The translations under genes and the position numbers were made by a program. A stretch of 64,000 nucleotides of DNA. It comes from Agelaius tricolor (lineage: Eukaryota; Chordata; Aves; Passeriformes; Icteridae). Positions within the stretch are counted from its first letter, which is position 1, and the number at the start of each line of letters is the position of its first letter. Below, piece by piece: positions 12,166 through 25,928 of this stretch. Under the pieces are notes generated by a model. That model was not told where the DNA came from. It made no database searches and was given only the letters and a program-made list of their open reading frames with translations. The stretch spans positions 17,349,516-17,413,515 of the forward strand of contig JALJCS010000015.1 of assembly GCA_023055355.1 (NCBI GenBank), in the 5' to 3' direction.

Positions 12166-15100
12166 ACCCCCCCTCATTTGATTACATGTTCTGTTCTTTC
12201 CTCCAGCCTTGTCAACGTGAAGCACAGGGATTGCCTAATCTGCTCTCATTATTTAATTATGTGACTGCACTGGCTTCTGGCCCTAACCCATCACGACTGG
12301 CACTGCATTCCTGCCCAGCCTGCAGGCACCTCCAGCTCTGGGGGTATGGGAAGTGTGTCCTCACATTCTCTGCCTCTTGGGTGTGTGAGTGGGCAGCCAG
12401 CACAGGGTAAGGACATGGCTTGGATCCAGCTGAGGAGTGAAGTGCTGGGTCCCCAGCATCCGGGCCTGTGGTCCCCAGGGGACATCAACCAAGCCCTTGA
12501 GGAGGAGGCAAGCAGAGGCATTGGGTGTCCACACCCTTCCTGGCATGCCCACTCCCCGGGAGTGCCAGTGGGATTTGTGTGGTGGTGTTGTCCCTGTGCT
12601 CCCAGGGTTCCTGCTGGTCCCAGGGTGTGCCAGGGCTCGGTCCAGCTGCGGGGCACTGGCAGCTCCTGGTGGGAGCTGAGCCCCAGCCCTGGCACGAGCC
12701 CTCCCCTGGCCATCCAATCTGTCCTGCCCTCAGGGGACAGCTGCAGCCTGTTTATGTCTGGGGGTGGTGTCTTAATCCAGCTACTTAAGAACCCAGTAAA
12801 AAAGTCCTTCTGCTAAAATGCTGCTGTAGGAAGGACAGAGGAGCCCAGCTGCATGGCTCAACAGCATGGATGCGAGTTGAGCTTCAGTGATGTTATACCA
12901 GATGAATTTATCCTCTCACCCTTAGTCAAAATGTCTGCATACCTGCTCTCTAAATCACTGTTTTCATTATCTTGTTATTTATCTCTCTCCCTCACAGAGC
13001 TATTAAAGTCCTGGGATTAAGAACATAAAATGTGTGTCCAAGACAGACTCTGTGCCCTCTGCTGTTGGCAGTTTCCCCATGTGAGGCCCTCAGCAGTGTA
13101 GCTGTGTGGGCCAGAGAAAGAAATAAGGAGAATTTGGTCCCCCCAGCTTGAGCCTTGAGACACATGGTGCTTTTCTTCCTCTGCCACTTGCAGGGAAATG
13201 AGTCACCATCAGGATGGCATCTTCTGTGTGAGGTTGGTGTAGCTCTGGGAGATGGACCCTGGCTCAGTGATGGAGGTTTGATGGCAGGTAAGGAGGTAAG
13301 AAACTTCTGTCACTAGCTTTGCACAAGCACTTTGGCTCTTTACAGTTTTCATTAGGTGAGCAGCTGCAGAGGCACAGGGTGATGGATTTTCCACTGTCAG
13401 TCCCCTTTGCCTGTGTCTAAGCAGCTTTGCCTTGGGGGATGGACCTTGTGGGGCTCCTGCACTGAGGCCAAATTCTTCCAGCACCAGGATGGTAACACAT
13501 ATGTGGGATACCTATGGAAAAAAAAGGATTTCAATGAAATTTGGTGCTAGGGTTTCTTAGGCTTTGAGCATCCCCACCTAAATTCAGAGGGTGCTGAAGC
13601 ATGAGGCGCCTGTTTTCCTCTGTTCTATTTCATTTTGTTTCCTTTGTTTGGTCCCCATCATAGCAGCACTTGGGCCCAGGCCCAGCACTTAAGCAGCAGT
13701 AGCACAGGAATTGATTTCAGCAGAAGCAGACAATTTCCTAAATTATTAATGTTAACAGTGGACAAACCACAGGACACAAGCAAAAATATACAGAACAAAG
13801 AGCTGAAGAAAAGCAAGAGGATGGCAGCCGGAATCATCAGGGTGATGAGAGACAGAACAGGGATAGAAAGAGATATGTCCTGCATAACTGGGACCAAAAT
13901 GGAGCACACACAGAGGAGGTTTTGGGAAAATCCAAAAGCAAAGCAGTGCACCCCTTGGAGAGATTCCCAATTGCTATGGATACATGCACTGTTATTATCA
14001 GGGTTTTATAACAAGCAGCTTGCACGCAGAAATTTCTACAGAATGAAATATCAGTGCCCCATGCCTGTACTAGAAACATGCTGGGGGGCAGGGGAGAGAG
14101 ACTCCTGCATTGTCCCCATCCTGTGCCCTGCCTCAGGGGTGGTCCCTGAGGTTGCCCAGTCCCTATGACACAGGGTAGCTCCTTGCCAGCCTGCCTGGCG
14201 TGCCCTAGTTGTGTTTCTCAGAACCCCTCCGTGTTTTCAGCTGATTTGCTTTGACATCAGCAGCCGGCAAGAAGTTCTCTGTGTCGGGGTGCGTGGGAGT
14301 GCTATGTGACACCTTAATCATGCTAAACAGGAACACACATTCAGATTTCCTCAGCATTTCAAAGAAATGTGATTTCCTTTGTGCTGCAAAGAAAGAGTCG
14401 ACTTGATTGCGACTCTCTGTGGAGATCAGCTCTGGTGCCTGTGAATTAGGGTGCCAGGATCTCATTCTCTGGGAAAAAAAGGGAGATAAAACACACCAGG
14501 CTTTTGAGCTGCAACTATTAGGTTTGAGTTTCTTGCTAGTAACTGGGGTTAATTTTGAGGAGACCTGTTTAATTTAATTGGCCAATGTATCAAGAAATCA
14601 GATTTTGTTAAAAAATTAAAATTTGCATACAGTCAAAGTATCATATCATACTGAAATATATATACTGAAATATCAGACTGAATCCCAACTTTGGAAACAG
14701 TTATTAGTCGTTCAGCACAGACATGGGAAACTAATGCAAAGTCCAAATGAGTGATTCACTTGTTAACTTATTTCTCCCTCTCTGTATGAGTGACAAATAC
14801 TTAAAATCTCAGCGAAGACTCAACTAGTGATGAATATAAATGAGTACAGATATAAGTGAGCATTTGCTGACCCAGATGAAATGAAATAATGGTAGGGAGG
14901 AATCATGAGACACCTGCTAGCACAGGGCCCAGTGAAGAGTGATGGTGGTGTAGGGTGGGATTTCATAGCTGGTGTTATTTGTGCTATGGAGCAAGGCCAT
15001 TGGGAAAGCTAAGATGTGCTGGTGTGTGCATTCTGCTGACAGCCTCACTTGCTCAGCTTTGCTCATCTGGATGCACAGGACTGCTTGGATGCTCAACATG

Positions 15101-17739
15101 AAAATGCTTTTCATTTTTTGTGATTTAGGAGATAACCTTAAAAACAGTACATTTGGTAAACTACCACTCACACTAATAAGCAAAACTCCTGTTGGATCTG
15201 ATAAATGAATTTGAATGATTATGCTCAATTTAGCAAAGCACTGTGCTCCTGCTGGATATGTTCCCAAAGCATGAGACTGAAATGTAGCACTGCCCAGGAG
15301 CCCCTGTCAGGGGCACTGAGGTTTGCCATGGCATTCACCACACGTGTGGTAATCGTTGCTACCCAAATGTTTCAGTTTTCAGCACCAAATTAACTGTTGC
15401 CTAACCCTATTCACATAGCGTGCAAAAAAAAGTAGGTCACTCAAGGCAGCAGGTATTGCTGGGCTTGGAAATCCACTTCTGCATGTTCACAGTTCAGCAG
15501 CTCCTCTAGAGGAGGGATCACATCTGCTGTCACCAGGCTCCTACGGAGCTGCTGCCTCAAAAGAGCAGTGACGTGCATTCCTCTCCCCAGTGTAATGTGA
15601 GGGTGCTTTTCCTTTCACAGGTGGGCTGCTCTGAGACAGGCAATGTCCCCTCCCATCTTCAGTGGCAATGATCTTCCTGTTGTAATTGAGAGCTAATAAT
15701 AATCTTCTCCCCTTGCTCTCTGAATCGGGGTCTGGATTTCTGGTCTCACAATGAATTTCTCTTCCCATGCCTTGGTCTCCTGTTCCTCTGTGATGTTGCA
15801 CAAGCCAGGAGCTGCTCAGGATCAGGATAAGCCCTGCTCCCTGTGGCTGCCAAGGGCTGCTGAGCTGCACGGTGGTGTCCCCGTGGAGGTGGCCCAGGAG
15901 CTGGCTGCTGGTGGAGCAGGAAACAGGACAGAACAGAGTGGCAGAAGCAGGGTGGGCTTGTCCTGTGAACCTCTAAAGAGGAGTTCAGCATTGGATTGAC
16001 AACACTGGATATTTGTCCAAAATGATCTGCTCTTTCCCACGGTGCTCAGGCATTCTCCTCAGGGGGATTAAGGCAGTTTGCATGATCAGTTCTTGGCACC
16101 CAACCTTAATAGTTTGTGTTCTGAATCCTGCCTGCTGGCCTGGGGTTACCTGCCCTGGTCATCTGCAGGAAAGCAGACCCAGGCAGAAGCTCACTGCATT
16201 GACACACAGTCCCACACCCAAAGAGGTTTCTCTCACCTCATGCTCTTGCTGTATTTAAGTCTCCACATTTTGTGCCTGGCTGCTGGCCTGGCTGGGTGGA
16301 GGCAGACCTGTGATGGCACTTGGAAAAACCAAAGGGTTCTTAGTCCCTCAGTTGAAACACATCCACTTGGAGCATGGTACAGGCTGGGAGGCAGCCACTG
16401 CTCCTTCTCCCTGGGTGGAGCAAGGGGCTCTCCCCATCCATTTGTCAAATCAATGTTGTTTTAGAGCTGGGGTTAAGCAGTCACATGGAATTACCTGTGT
16501 AAAAACACAGTGCAGGGAATGTTAGCTAAGCTTCACTTAGATCACTGCAGATGTGTTATTTTGGGACACATTCATACTATGCAGTCCTTATTCAGACGAA
16601 ACTGCAATTGACGTAATTTTTTCCATAATGTTGCTTTTATTTGAAATCATATCTATACATCTTGTACAAATCAAACTAATAATAAGCATTTCCATGTCAG
16701 ACTCGACTTATGGATTCATTTTGGAATTTAGTTTATAGACATGATTTGACTTCAGTGGGATTTATGTCCCTAAAAGGACTGCAGCAACAGGGGACAAATG
16801 CTAGAAAGTGGCTTTTTGTCTATAATTCAACATATTTGTTTGTGGAACCCTGAACAGTGTTCTAATCTTCCATCTGAAAACTGCCTTGTCACCTCTTGAT
16901 TTACAGTATTTTCCTTTCCCTTGCCTCTCTACGACTCAGTATTTCTTACAAGGCAGATATTGTCAAATCTCTTTCTTGAAACATATAATAACCACCTTTT
17001 GTATTGAACAGGCATATAAATTACTCAGCTTATATGACAGAACAGAAAATAAAGAGTTGAGTATCTGGCAGAGATGCTGAAGAGTGATGCTATTATAACC
17101 TTACTGTGAAAGATTTGCCAGCAGAAAGTTACATATCCATGAGGTAATCAATGACAATATTCCCTTTATTACAGCAAATACCAGAAAATATTATTGTAGG
17201 ATAGATTTCCAGATAAATCACTACTCTCTTATTGGGATGTTCAGTAGCCATTCTTGTGTAGCACCGATGGGATTCAGAGCTTAAACAGACCCCAGGCAAT
17301 GAAAGCCACATGATCACAGGGGTTTCCTATCAGTGTTACAGATGTATTATTCAGATCTTCTTGGGAATTTTCCCAAGATGTTTGTTTTTCAGTGGGAAAA
17401 AGTGTTCCTGCAGAATTAATATCTCACAGATTTTCAAATTTTCCTTCATGAAAATTACACCAGGAATGGAACAGCTATTTCAATGTGGAATGATCCAGAT
17501 GAAACCAAATCACAGTGCTTGGCTTGGAGCAGTTTCAAACAACCACCCATCTTTGCCTGAGCTGCTGACAGACCTATGGGATTTGTGTTTGGATGCTTTG
17601 TCCCTCCAGTTCCTGCTAACAGGCTCGGCTCATCTTCTGGCTGAAGAAGGGCATCCACCCCGGCAGCCACCATGTCCCTGGGCAAAGAGGGCAAAAAAGG
17701 AAGCAGAATGTACCCTTGTAGAAAAAGCTGAAGATTTTG

Positions 17740-19058
17740 GTTGACAGGGGAAAAGATTACCGGGTCGAGAGGCAGCTTAGAGAAAAGCATCTGTACAGCC
17801 TCTGCATGTCCTGCCTGTGACTCAAACTGCTCAGCCCTCTTTAAGCCTCTGAACCGAGCAAGGGTCATTAGGACAGGTGCAAGGGTAATCAGGACAGCCC
17901 AACACGGACACGGAGGAGAAGCCCAAAGCTTCGTCTCACCAGCTCTGTCCTTGCTGCCTGACTGTGTCCCCATTAGCCAGGGCACGGTGGGAATGGCCAG
18001 CCCTCCCCTAAACATCACCTGCAGCACCCGATCAATAACGAGCAGCATTACCGTCAGCGCTTTCTGCTTGATTTATCGCTGCTTGGAAACATCAGCTGAC
18101 TTTGGATGGAGCCTTAGGATCAACCCGGCTGAAGTGGAAGAATAAAGAGCTAAAAGCCCTTGGTCGCTGTTTATTCGCGGCTGGGATTTGGTGCACGGCT
18201 CCATCTCTTGGCGACTGCACGATAGCGCTGGGGTTTGGCCCTGCAGGGTGGGAATGGCAGCGTTTCCTTCGCTGTCACCAAATCAAACAGACTTTGATTC
18301 GGCAATCAGAGTCAGGTGCAGCCGCAGTCTCGGTGTTGAGCTTTTTCTGCTTAAGGGGTGAAAGTTGCTCACAGGCTTTGGCTGCTCTGTATCCTTTCCC
18401 CGCTCTGCACTGTAGGTGGGTGAGTATCCTGGAATCAGCTTGGAAAAGCCCTCTAAGATCCTCGAGTCCAAACATTAGCCCAGCACTGCCAAACCCACCA
18501 CTGCAGCACGTCCCCAGGAGCCGCATCTGCACGTCTTGTAAATCCCTCTAGGGATGGTGACTCCATCGCAAAAGTTTAGAAGTGTTATCACCTCGAGAGA
18601 GACTCATTTAACAGTCTGATTCTCAGCACACAGGTTCCTCTCGGGCTCCGCATCCCGTGGGATGTCCGGGACGGATGGCAGGAGTCCCTGTGGTTGCAGG
18701 CAGAGCGGCCGGGACACTCGGGGGCCGCTCCCGCCGTGTCCCCGCAGAGCCCGCACACGCTCCCGTCCCGCAATCTCTGCTGCCCTCGCACGGCGCGCCT
18801 AGGGAAGGAAACGAGCCGGCTTTGAGCACATTCGGGTTTGAAGAGGACGTGTGCCATCAGTGACCGCCACTGGCAGTTTGGTCATGACCCTTTCCGCGGT
18901 AATTACACTGAAAATTGATCGTCGCTGGACTTTGTCACGTTCAAAGCCGTGTTCAATAATAAACCTGAGCTTCTCTAGGAACGGTCTTGAAATACAGACC
19001 TAACAAGCCAAGCCATCAACCTGCATGGCAGGGAGTCCTTGTCTGCTCTTTGGTAAGT
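17740..19058 (+). promoter_or_regulatory. orphan CpG-island-like region with downstream splice donor
   Basis: CpG density rises from about 17.75 kb and peaks at 18601-18960 with about 29 CpGs in 360 bases. The densest part is 18660-18830. A CR1 3' end (about 18428-18570) interrupts it. About 90 bases after the dense part there is a strong donor, GTAAGT at 19053-19058, which would suit the first exon of a + strand transcript. No coding sequence is recognisable. Possible readings are a lncRNA promoter, an upstream alternative PLCG2 promoter, or an enhancer island. Confidence 0.4.
18428..18570 (-). mobile_element. CR1-type LINE, 3'-end fragment
   Basis: Read on the + strand this is the complement of the familiar avian CR1 3' end. 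The order is a TGGAAAAGCCCTCTAAGATC block, GAGTCCAAACATTAGCCCAG, then a block ending in CTAGGGATGGTGACTCCA. The terminal octamer repeats are degraded and the 5' part is missing, as in most CR1 copies. No reverse transcriptase frame is present. Confidence 0.85.
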
Positions 19059-21420
19059 GGTTTCTTTCTTTATAATGTCATTTTGTTCTTCACTAATGCT
19101 CTCCATCCAAGGTTATCAGGAAGCTAATCAGCTAGACTTCCCAAGAACAAATCATTACCTGGCAAAATACTACTCATCCTGAAGACTAAACACAGCCTCG
19201 AGCCCTGCCTTGAATAGGTATTAAAGAAGGCTGTTCCAACCTGATGGTAAGAATAAAAATTTCTTTTGCATTAGGGTTTTCTTACTGCTAGTAATAATTG
19301 TATTTTATAAAAGTATCAAATTATAGCTCTAGCTGTGAAGAAAGTCTGAATAGACTCTGCTTCTCAGCTCTGAGAAACTCTGGTGCTCTGAGTTTCTCAT
19401 ACTCAGTACCATTTCTAGCTATAAATTTGTACACCTTTACTTTCATTTTCTTTAAGCTTAATTTTAATACAAGACTGTTCTTACTGTTGACTCCCAGTGG
19501 GTAAATCCCATGGTAATATCTGCAATGTTTTGCACACCTGTGTGCCTGCTCTTGTGGCAGTTACCCAACCCCAAGTAAGCTCATTGTACAAGGGACAACA
19601 GCATGCAAAGGACTGAACATGCTGTCCCATGGGATGTGTGCCATATGCAAATATGGGTCACATGTGCAAGAGCAGATTTGAGAAGATAAGCTGCTAAACT
19701 GGCCTGTCTCTGGGAGAAAGTGAGGCTGGCAGACTGAAATGGCTGAGCTAACAGCTAAACTGATCTTTAATCCATCTTTGCTGTAAACTATCTAGAAACC
19801 AGGCACTAAGTAGCCTGTATGGATGAGGTAAACGATAAAACCTGAGAAAAATCATTGGAAAACTGGGAAAGTAATAATTTTGAAACATCAAAACTACTGG
19901 AATTGTATAATTGTATCCAGTGCAAGGCATATGGCTGTTGGTGTGTGTGGAGGTGACTTTGCTGATGCAGTTAGATTTTGTTGCTCACTTATGAGTCCCC
20001 TTTGAAAGAGACCAGTTGAAAAGACCCAGTGGGTGTGTAGCATGAAGAGGCACTTGGGAGCCAAGCCAGAAACTTGTACAATTTCACTGAGCAACATTTC
20101 TCCTAAATGAATCCCGAGCAGAAAGTCTGCTAGTACTGGATGTGGGCAGTGAGTGGCATCGTGGTATCACAGAAGAAGCAGCAGAGCAACAAACTAAGAA
20201 GATTAGACACAGCAGAGGAACAGATAAGAGGCTGAGGAGAGTAATTCTCAGGATGGGGATCCTACCTGTGTTTAGTGCTCTGTTCATATGCCCACACATG
20301 ATGAGTTTTATACACTGCAGCTTATGGAAATCAGTACCATTGAGCAGTGAATCTTGTGCTGCTCCTTCATCTCTGCCCTGCAGCTCCCTGCAGGAAAGCA
20401 GGCATCTCTCCTCTCTCCCTGTGGACTGATGTGCCCTCTGCAGGGCTTGTAGAAAGGCAGTGCACAAGGTCCTAGTGAAGGAAACACCTGGTACGTTTGG
20501 ACTCACTGAACCATCACTAGTTTGTCATTAAAAGGGAGGATGGCATAAATGGTGCTAGAAAAATGCACACAAACCCTGGTGTGAATAACAAAGCAGTGCC
20601 AGAGTAGCATGGATGATGGGAAAGGAGAATTTTAGGAATCTGAACCATGCAAAGATGCTTGCTGGTGTTCCTGGATCACTGGCTTGAAACCACAGCAGCC
20701 AGGAGCTCCTGGAAGGTTTGCTGAGGGCTTCAGCTGGGAGGAGTGGAATTGGAACTGGAGCAAGTTCCTGACTGAGACTCACAGTTCACACACCACAGCC
20801 TTCTAGCTTGTGGAAGTGCAGTAGAAGAGATATGTAAATGTAATGTGGTATATATAAATAGGAATACTACTTTGGCAGTCTCTTTCTGTGTTTTATTCTC
20901 AGTGGCAGCACCTATAAGTCATCAGTTCTGTTATCTGTAAGTACAGGATAGGGCCAGTATTGTTTTAAAATTCAGTTTATCCTGCTAATTCCAAACTTCA
21001 GTGCTGTAATATTGACTTTCTTTTTATTATATAATCCTTTGCCTTTGGGAAAGGAGTATAGGAGGTGTTAAAGTTGTCATCAACAACTAATGCTATAAAA
21101 TATATTTCTTTTTTACCAACATGATTGTATCATATTGTAGCTGAAAAAATAGAGATATGAATAAATATGGTTGGCATATTGGCCTCAGAATTACAAATTG
21201 TTTTTTCAGTGCTACACTCATGATGATTTAGTTTTTAAGTATGGCAAGATAACTTCTGATAGCACAGAATCCATCTGGAGTAAAACAATAGCAATGTTAG
21301 TTGTAATAATGCTGCATTGGTGGTGGAGCCTTGTTGATAAATAGTGTACCACAAATACTGCATCCCAAATAGTGCATCACAAACACTGCCACCTGATCCA
21401 AAATCCCAGCAAAGTGTTCT

Positions 21421-21520
21421 CCTGTCCATTTTGCAGCTGGGGAAGGTGAGGCACAGAGCGACTGGCCTGAGGTCCCCAAGGAGCAGCTGCAGGGCTGGGG
21501 AGAGCTGAGTGTGGCTGTGA
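21421..21520 (+). mobile_element. MIR-like CORE-SINE remnant
   Basis: The order CCATTTTGCAGCTGGGGAAG, GTGAGGCACAGAGCGACTGG, CCTGAGGTCCCCAAGGAGCA follows the MIR core (CCATTTTACAGATGAGGAAA...CTGAGGCACAGAGAGG...CAAGGTCACACAGC) at roughly 70 percent by eye. Both ends fade out. It would be an ancient amniote insertion. Confidence 0.6.
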
Positions 21521-24500
21521 TCCCAGCAGGAACTGTGTCCTGCCATGCAAACCCCGGGCTGCGCAGAGCAGCTGCTCCCAGGCAGGGGCTCTGGTGAAGG
21601 ATTGGGAAGCTCCCATTGCAATGAAATGTTCTGATCCCTTGAGAAAGGCTCAGTGTCTTGGAGTGCTGCTGCTCTCTCGGGATGTCTGTGCAGTGCTTTC
21701 TGCAGAAAGTTGTCCCTGTCCCCTTTGTGACATCAACCTCCCTCCCTCGTATTTGCAGTCCAAACAACCTGAGTGCAAATGAGGAAGGAAAACAAGCAGC
21801 CAGCTGCTTTCCATTGAGTTCATGGGTTTCTCCTGGATACTTTGCAAGAGTTTTGTTTAGCCCAGCTCCGGTTTCTGCCCGCAGTGATGTGAACAAGCAG
21901 AGGAGCCAGGACTGCTCTGTTGAGTGCAGGTGGCCCAGCTGTGGTCACACAACAGCAGCAGCTCAGGTGGGGGGGTTTGAGATGTGACCTGGTGCTACAA
22001 AACCACAGCACAGCCTCGGTGATGTCCTTTGGTTTATTATTCTGCTCTTTGTTCTCAAGAGCCTGCAACAAGCCCTACAGAATAAAGAGGATCTGTTTGC
22101 TGTGTTCGGGATTTTAGGGTATCTTTTTGAACAAATTGTTGCAAATCAGCTGCTAAAAATGTGTCTGTCATTTCTTTAAAAAGGCATTTCCTGTAAAATC
22201 AGCTGGGATTGTCACTCTGCCCGGGCTCTCTTCTCATCTGCAGCACTTTGGTACAAGAAGTATGGCCATTTCTTCCTTGTTTTTTTTCTCAACTAAAACA
22301 TATCCAGAAAGACTGATGGTTTCCTTCAATCAGAGGGAAGACTAATTAAAAAACATATTTATTATGATGGAAGGACCAGCCTACCCCTCAAACATTCATC
22401 TTTCCTTTTAACAGTAAATATGAAAAGGAGATAGTGTTGAACCAATGTGGTGCAGGGACTCCACACTCACTGAGGAGCAACTGCAGCTTTTTTTTCTCTT
22501 CAGCTGATCCAAATTTTTCTGCAGAGCCTGATTTTTGACAGAGTGATTAAAAACATTTTTGATCAAGCCTGGGAAGGCAGCAAATTTGTTCTCAGCACAC
22601 ACATAAATAATGCCATGATGTCTGAAGGTCTAAAAAATATCTATAAAACATATGTCAGCAAGAAATAGCATTTCCAAGGCAGCTCTGCTCTCAACTTTTC
22701 TGTTGGAATATTGAAACAGAGATTAGTGTGAATTTTGAAATAATCATGGAGGTTTTAGAAAAACTTGTGCTTGGTGATTCTTTTCCTGTTTGCAAAATGC
22801 TTTTTTTTTCTTTTAAGTGAATCATTAACAAATTTCTTACTCTATTTTTTTTTGTCGTATCAACTTAATATAGAGAGATATATCTTAATGTATTTTTAGT
22901 TGTTCATAGATGTCTTGGCACAACAGATTTTTCCTTTTCTTTTTGTCAACACAAGAACCAGTTCTTTGCTGGCTGGTTGGATTTTTCATTAACGAATTTC
23001 AAAACACACAGTGCTTTGCTTAATTACAGAGTCTCTATTTTCAGCTTCCTCATCAGAAGGTAGATGTAACTGTGTAACATGCAGATTGAATTCCAGGTAT
23101 TTCAGCCAATTATGCTGTTCAAGGACTACTCTTGTGAGCTTCTGAGTGGTTCTGTTGCATTAATTTTCCATGCCCATTTACAGCAGTAAAGATTATCAGC
23201 TTGTTTACTGCTAATAAGTAACAACCACAAAAGGCCAAATTAAAAGCAGTTTTGTAACTTAAAGAGATATATCTCCAGCTGACCCTCTATTTTCCATTAC
23301 CTGCAATATTCACGGTGTTAATTATGGATTTGTGCTTTCAGATTTTTCTTATCTCCATGGGCAGAGATGGCAAGAGGCAGATGAGGACAGCAGAAGCAGG
23401 GACTGCCTTTTCCCACAGCAAGTGATGGATGAAGATGTGTGTGAAACCTCAGCTTGAAACCAATTATGCCTCAGCTCTTCTCTGGTGGGAATCAAGTTGT
23501 CTTCCTGTCCTCCTTCTGCTGTTATCTGTGCTGCAATCCAAAGGAGCACTGGTGTTGACTATTTAGCATTTCTGTAATAACTGCAGCCACAGATGCAAAG
23601 TATTCCACTTAAAGTGACATTCTTCAGAGTGAAACATAATGTTGATACCTCAGCTAGCTGTAGGTGAACTCAAAGTTTGCATTTTTTAGCCAAAAAAAGT
23701 TTTCTTGCATGTTTTTTCTCTCTGAGAGAACCACAAAACAAAAATGCCTGTCTTTTAAATTCTCAGCCCCACACTTCCTGACTGACCCAATATGAACCAC
23801 TGCTGCTCTGCACACATTATTTCCTCTCAAAATAAAAAAAAAAAATAAAAATAGCCACAGTCTGACGATACCTTGCATTTTCATTGACCTTATCTCTCAT
23901 CTTCTGGGGGTAGCAAGGTGCTCTTGGCAAGAAAGGAGCTAAAAGCAGAGCAGGGCAGAGGTGGACACGGGGTTGGAGACATCACCTCCTCCAGCCCTGT
24001 CCTTTCTCATTCTGCTGACTGATCTCCTCCCTGACATCAAAGCACCTCACTGGTGTCTGCTGTAGTAGGAGGCTGGAAATATTTTGTTATAATCTTTCTG
24101 CAGTATCAAGGATGTTCTTTTGCTGCCCTTTTTGTCTGGGAATTTTCTTAGCAAAACCTCCTGCTGCAGCACTGCTGCTATTGCGCTGCCCACTGCTAAA
24201 GACTGGCTGTTGTCATGCTGCAAAAATCATCAAAAAGCAACTTGAGCTCTTGTCTGTGCTGTGTAACTGAGGCTTTCCTGCCCCAGCAGTGGCCAAGGCC
24301 TTCTCAGCCCACTGCAGATGTCTGTCACCAAGTCAGCAGCTCTGTGTGTTCCCTCCATCTGAGCTGCCAGACCAGGGCAAAGCTGCTGACTGGCACTGGC
24401 AGCAGGATTTTCTTTCTTTTCCTTAAAGGTCCTATAAGGAGCCTCTTCTCCAGTTGTATTTCTGCATGGCTTTTTATTTTTAGTTTTCTGTATTTTCTTT

Positions 24501-24660
24501 TTTGTCAAATAGTGTCATGTTTGGTTTTGTTTTCATAAAATGTCTCAAAAATGAACTCTGTTTTGCCATATTCGAACTCTGCTTTGATATAAATATTTGT
24601 ATTGCATTTCAATCTGTCAAAATCTTATTTATTCCTAAATAGATCTATGTTTTAGATTTA

Positions 24661-24684
24661 TCTAAATAGATTTATCTATTTAGA
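24661..24684. repeat. perfect inverted repeat in AT-rich DNA
   Basis: TCTAAATAGA, a four-base loop, then TCTATTTAGA: ten-base arms with no mismatch. Related CTAAATAGAT and TCTAATTATA copies lie on both sides within 50 bases, so the stretch looks like slippage-derived AT repeat. Confidence 0.65.
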
Positions 24685-25911
24685 AATATATCTAATTATA
24701 AATTCTGATTATTATTTGCATATAAATCAATTGAAAACCAATATTATTCATCTTCAATGTATTCACTATTTTTAAAATAAAAAATGAGTGCCAATTATCA
24801 GTTGTTAACAAAGTGAATCTTCTCCTAGTTTATTTCCTTCGAGGGTAACAAACCAGGAGCTATTTTCTGGTCTAGCTTTTAAATCCTAGGTTCCATGCTT
24901 AAACCATTTTTTCCTGACAGCACGTGGGTAAACACAAGCTGAATATTTGCATATATATTATAAATGCATATCTCGAAACAGATGTGAATTTTTTCAGTTC
25001 TCAGGATTTTGATTTTTTTTCTTCCTAAAGATTAAAGATATTTGACATTTTCCTAAAAGCTCAATGAGCAGAGTCCCTGAGACTCTTAGTGTTTGCAAAA
25101 AAAGTAATTTATAAACCCCTTGGATGCAGAAAAAACTTAAAACAGAAAGAAAAGGCATCCCAAAAGGTTAGAAACCAGAAGGCAAATAATTTGAAATTTG
25201 CCTAAGACAATCAGAAACTGTTAGAATTGCTGATCTCAGGTGGGGGTATCGTTAACACATTGCCAGGCTATTAATGCATGATGCAAGTGAGTGTGAAAAG
25301 GGCTCAGCCCATGCCGGGGCTGTAAGAGGAGAGAGTCCTGCTGGCTGGGAGGGACAGAGTTCAGAATTAGTGTTACACTTCTTTCTTAGAACTTTTTTTG
25401 CTTTTATTTTTTTCCCCTGCTAGCAGCAGCCATAACAAAACCTGTCCTTGCAAAGAAGTGAGTGTCATCAAAGGCGACAACTTTTTCTTTCTTTTAAATT
25501 TTAAATTAGCTAAAAGGCCCAGGCTGTTGAAAACTTGATTAGAGATTTTGTATGCTTAAGGGGTCTTAACAGCGTGCTTTTACCCAGGTGGAGTCAGAGT
25601 ACAAAGCAGAAGAAACCTCCGTTTGACACTGCCTCACTAATCTCAGCAGTGTATCACTCATTATTCTGCACGGGATTAAAGGTAAGCTCTGTATTGCTGC
25701 CTTTGAGGCTCAGCAGGGCAGTTATCCTCTGCAAAAATGGGGTTAAATAATTCCCCATGTGTGGCAAAAAGGTTCTGGAGAGAACACAGTTGGGTTTAAA
25801 TTACCTGGCAGAGCCTTCAGTGTTCCAGCCTTTGTCTTCTCTCCTGAAAATATTCTGTAGTTTAGTTCTAGGATGAAAGGACTTTCTTAATCATAAAGGA
25901 AATTTAAAAAG

Positions 25912-25928
25912 TTTTTTTTTTTTTTTTT
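25912..25928 (+). repeat. poly-T tract
   Basis: A run of 17 T residues in intergenic DNA. No retroelement body is recognisable on either side. Confidence 0.8.

Larger units (their letters stand above)
2796..17739. other. CMIP-PLCG2 intergenic region, left part
   Basis: About 15 kb with no coding region that I can support. The open frames here (for example 8018-8239, 12346-12816 and 13635-14168) are unrelated to proteins I know, overlap frames on both strands and lack consistent splice signals. No interspersed repeat longer than about 100 bases is evident. Local features are a purine/pyrimidine hairpin near 12.15 kb, the RFX-like pair near 8.0 kb and the CpG-dense patch at 10.5-10.9 kb, each listed separately. 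Confidence 0.6.

Noticed and set aside
13635..14168. 177-codon open frame in intergenic DNA
   Set aside because: No recognisable homology or domain, no promoter or poly(A) context, and competing frames on the other strand.
21920..22000. Possible second MIR near 21.94 kb (GTGGTCACACAACAGCAGCA)
   Set aside because: Only a short resemblance to the CAAGGTCACACAGC box, with no matching core on either side.
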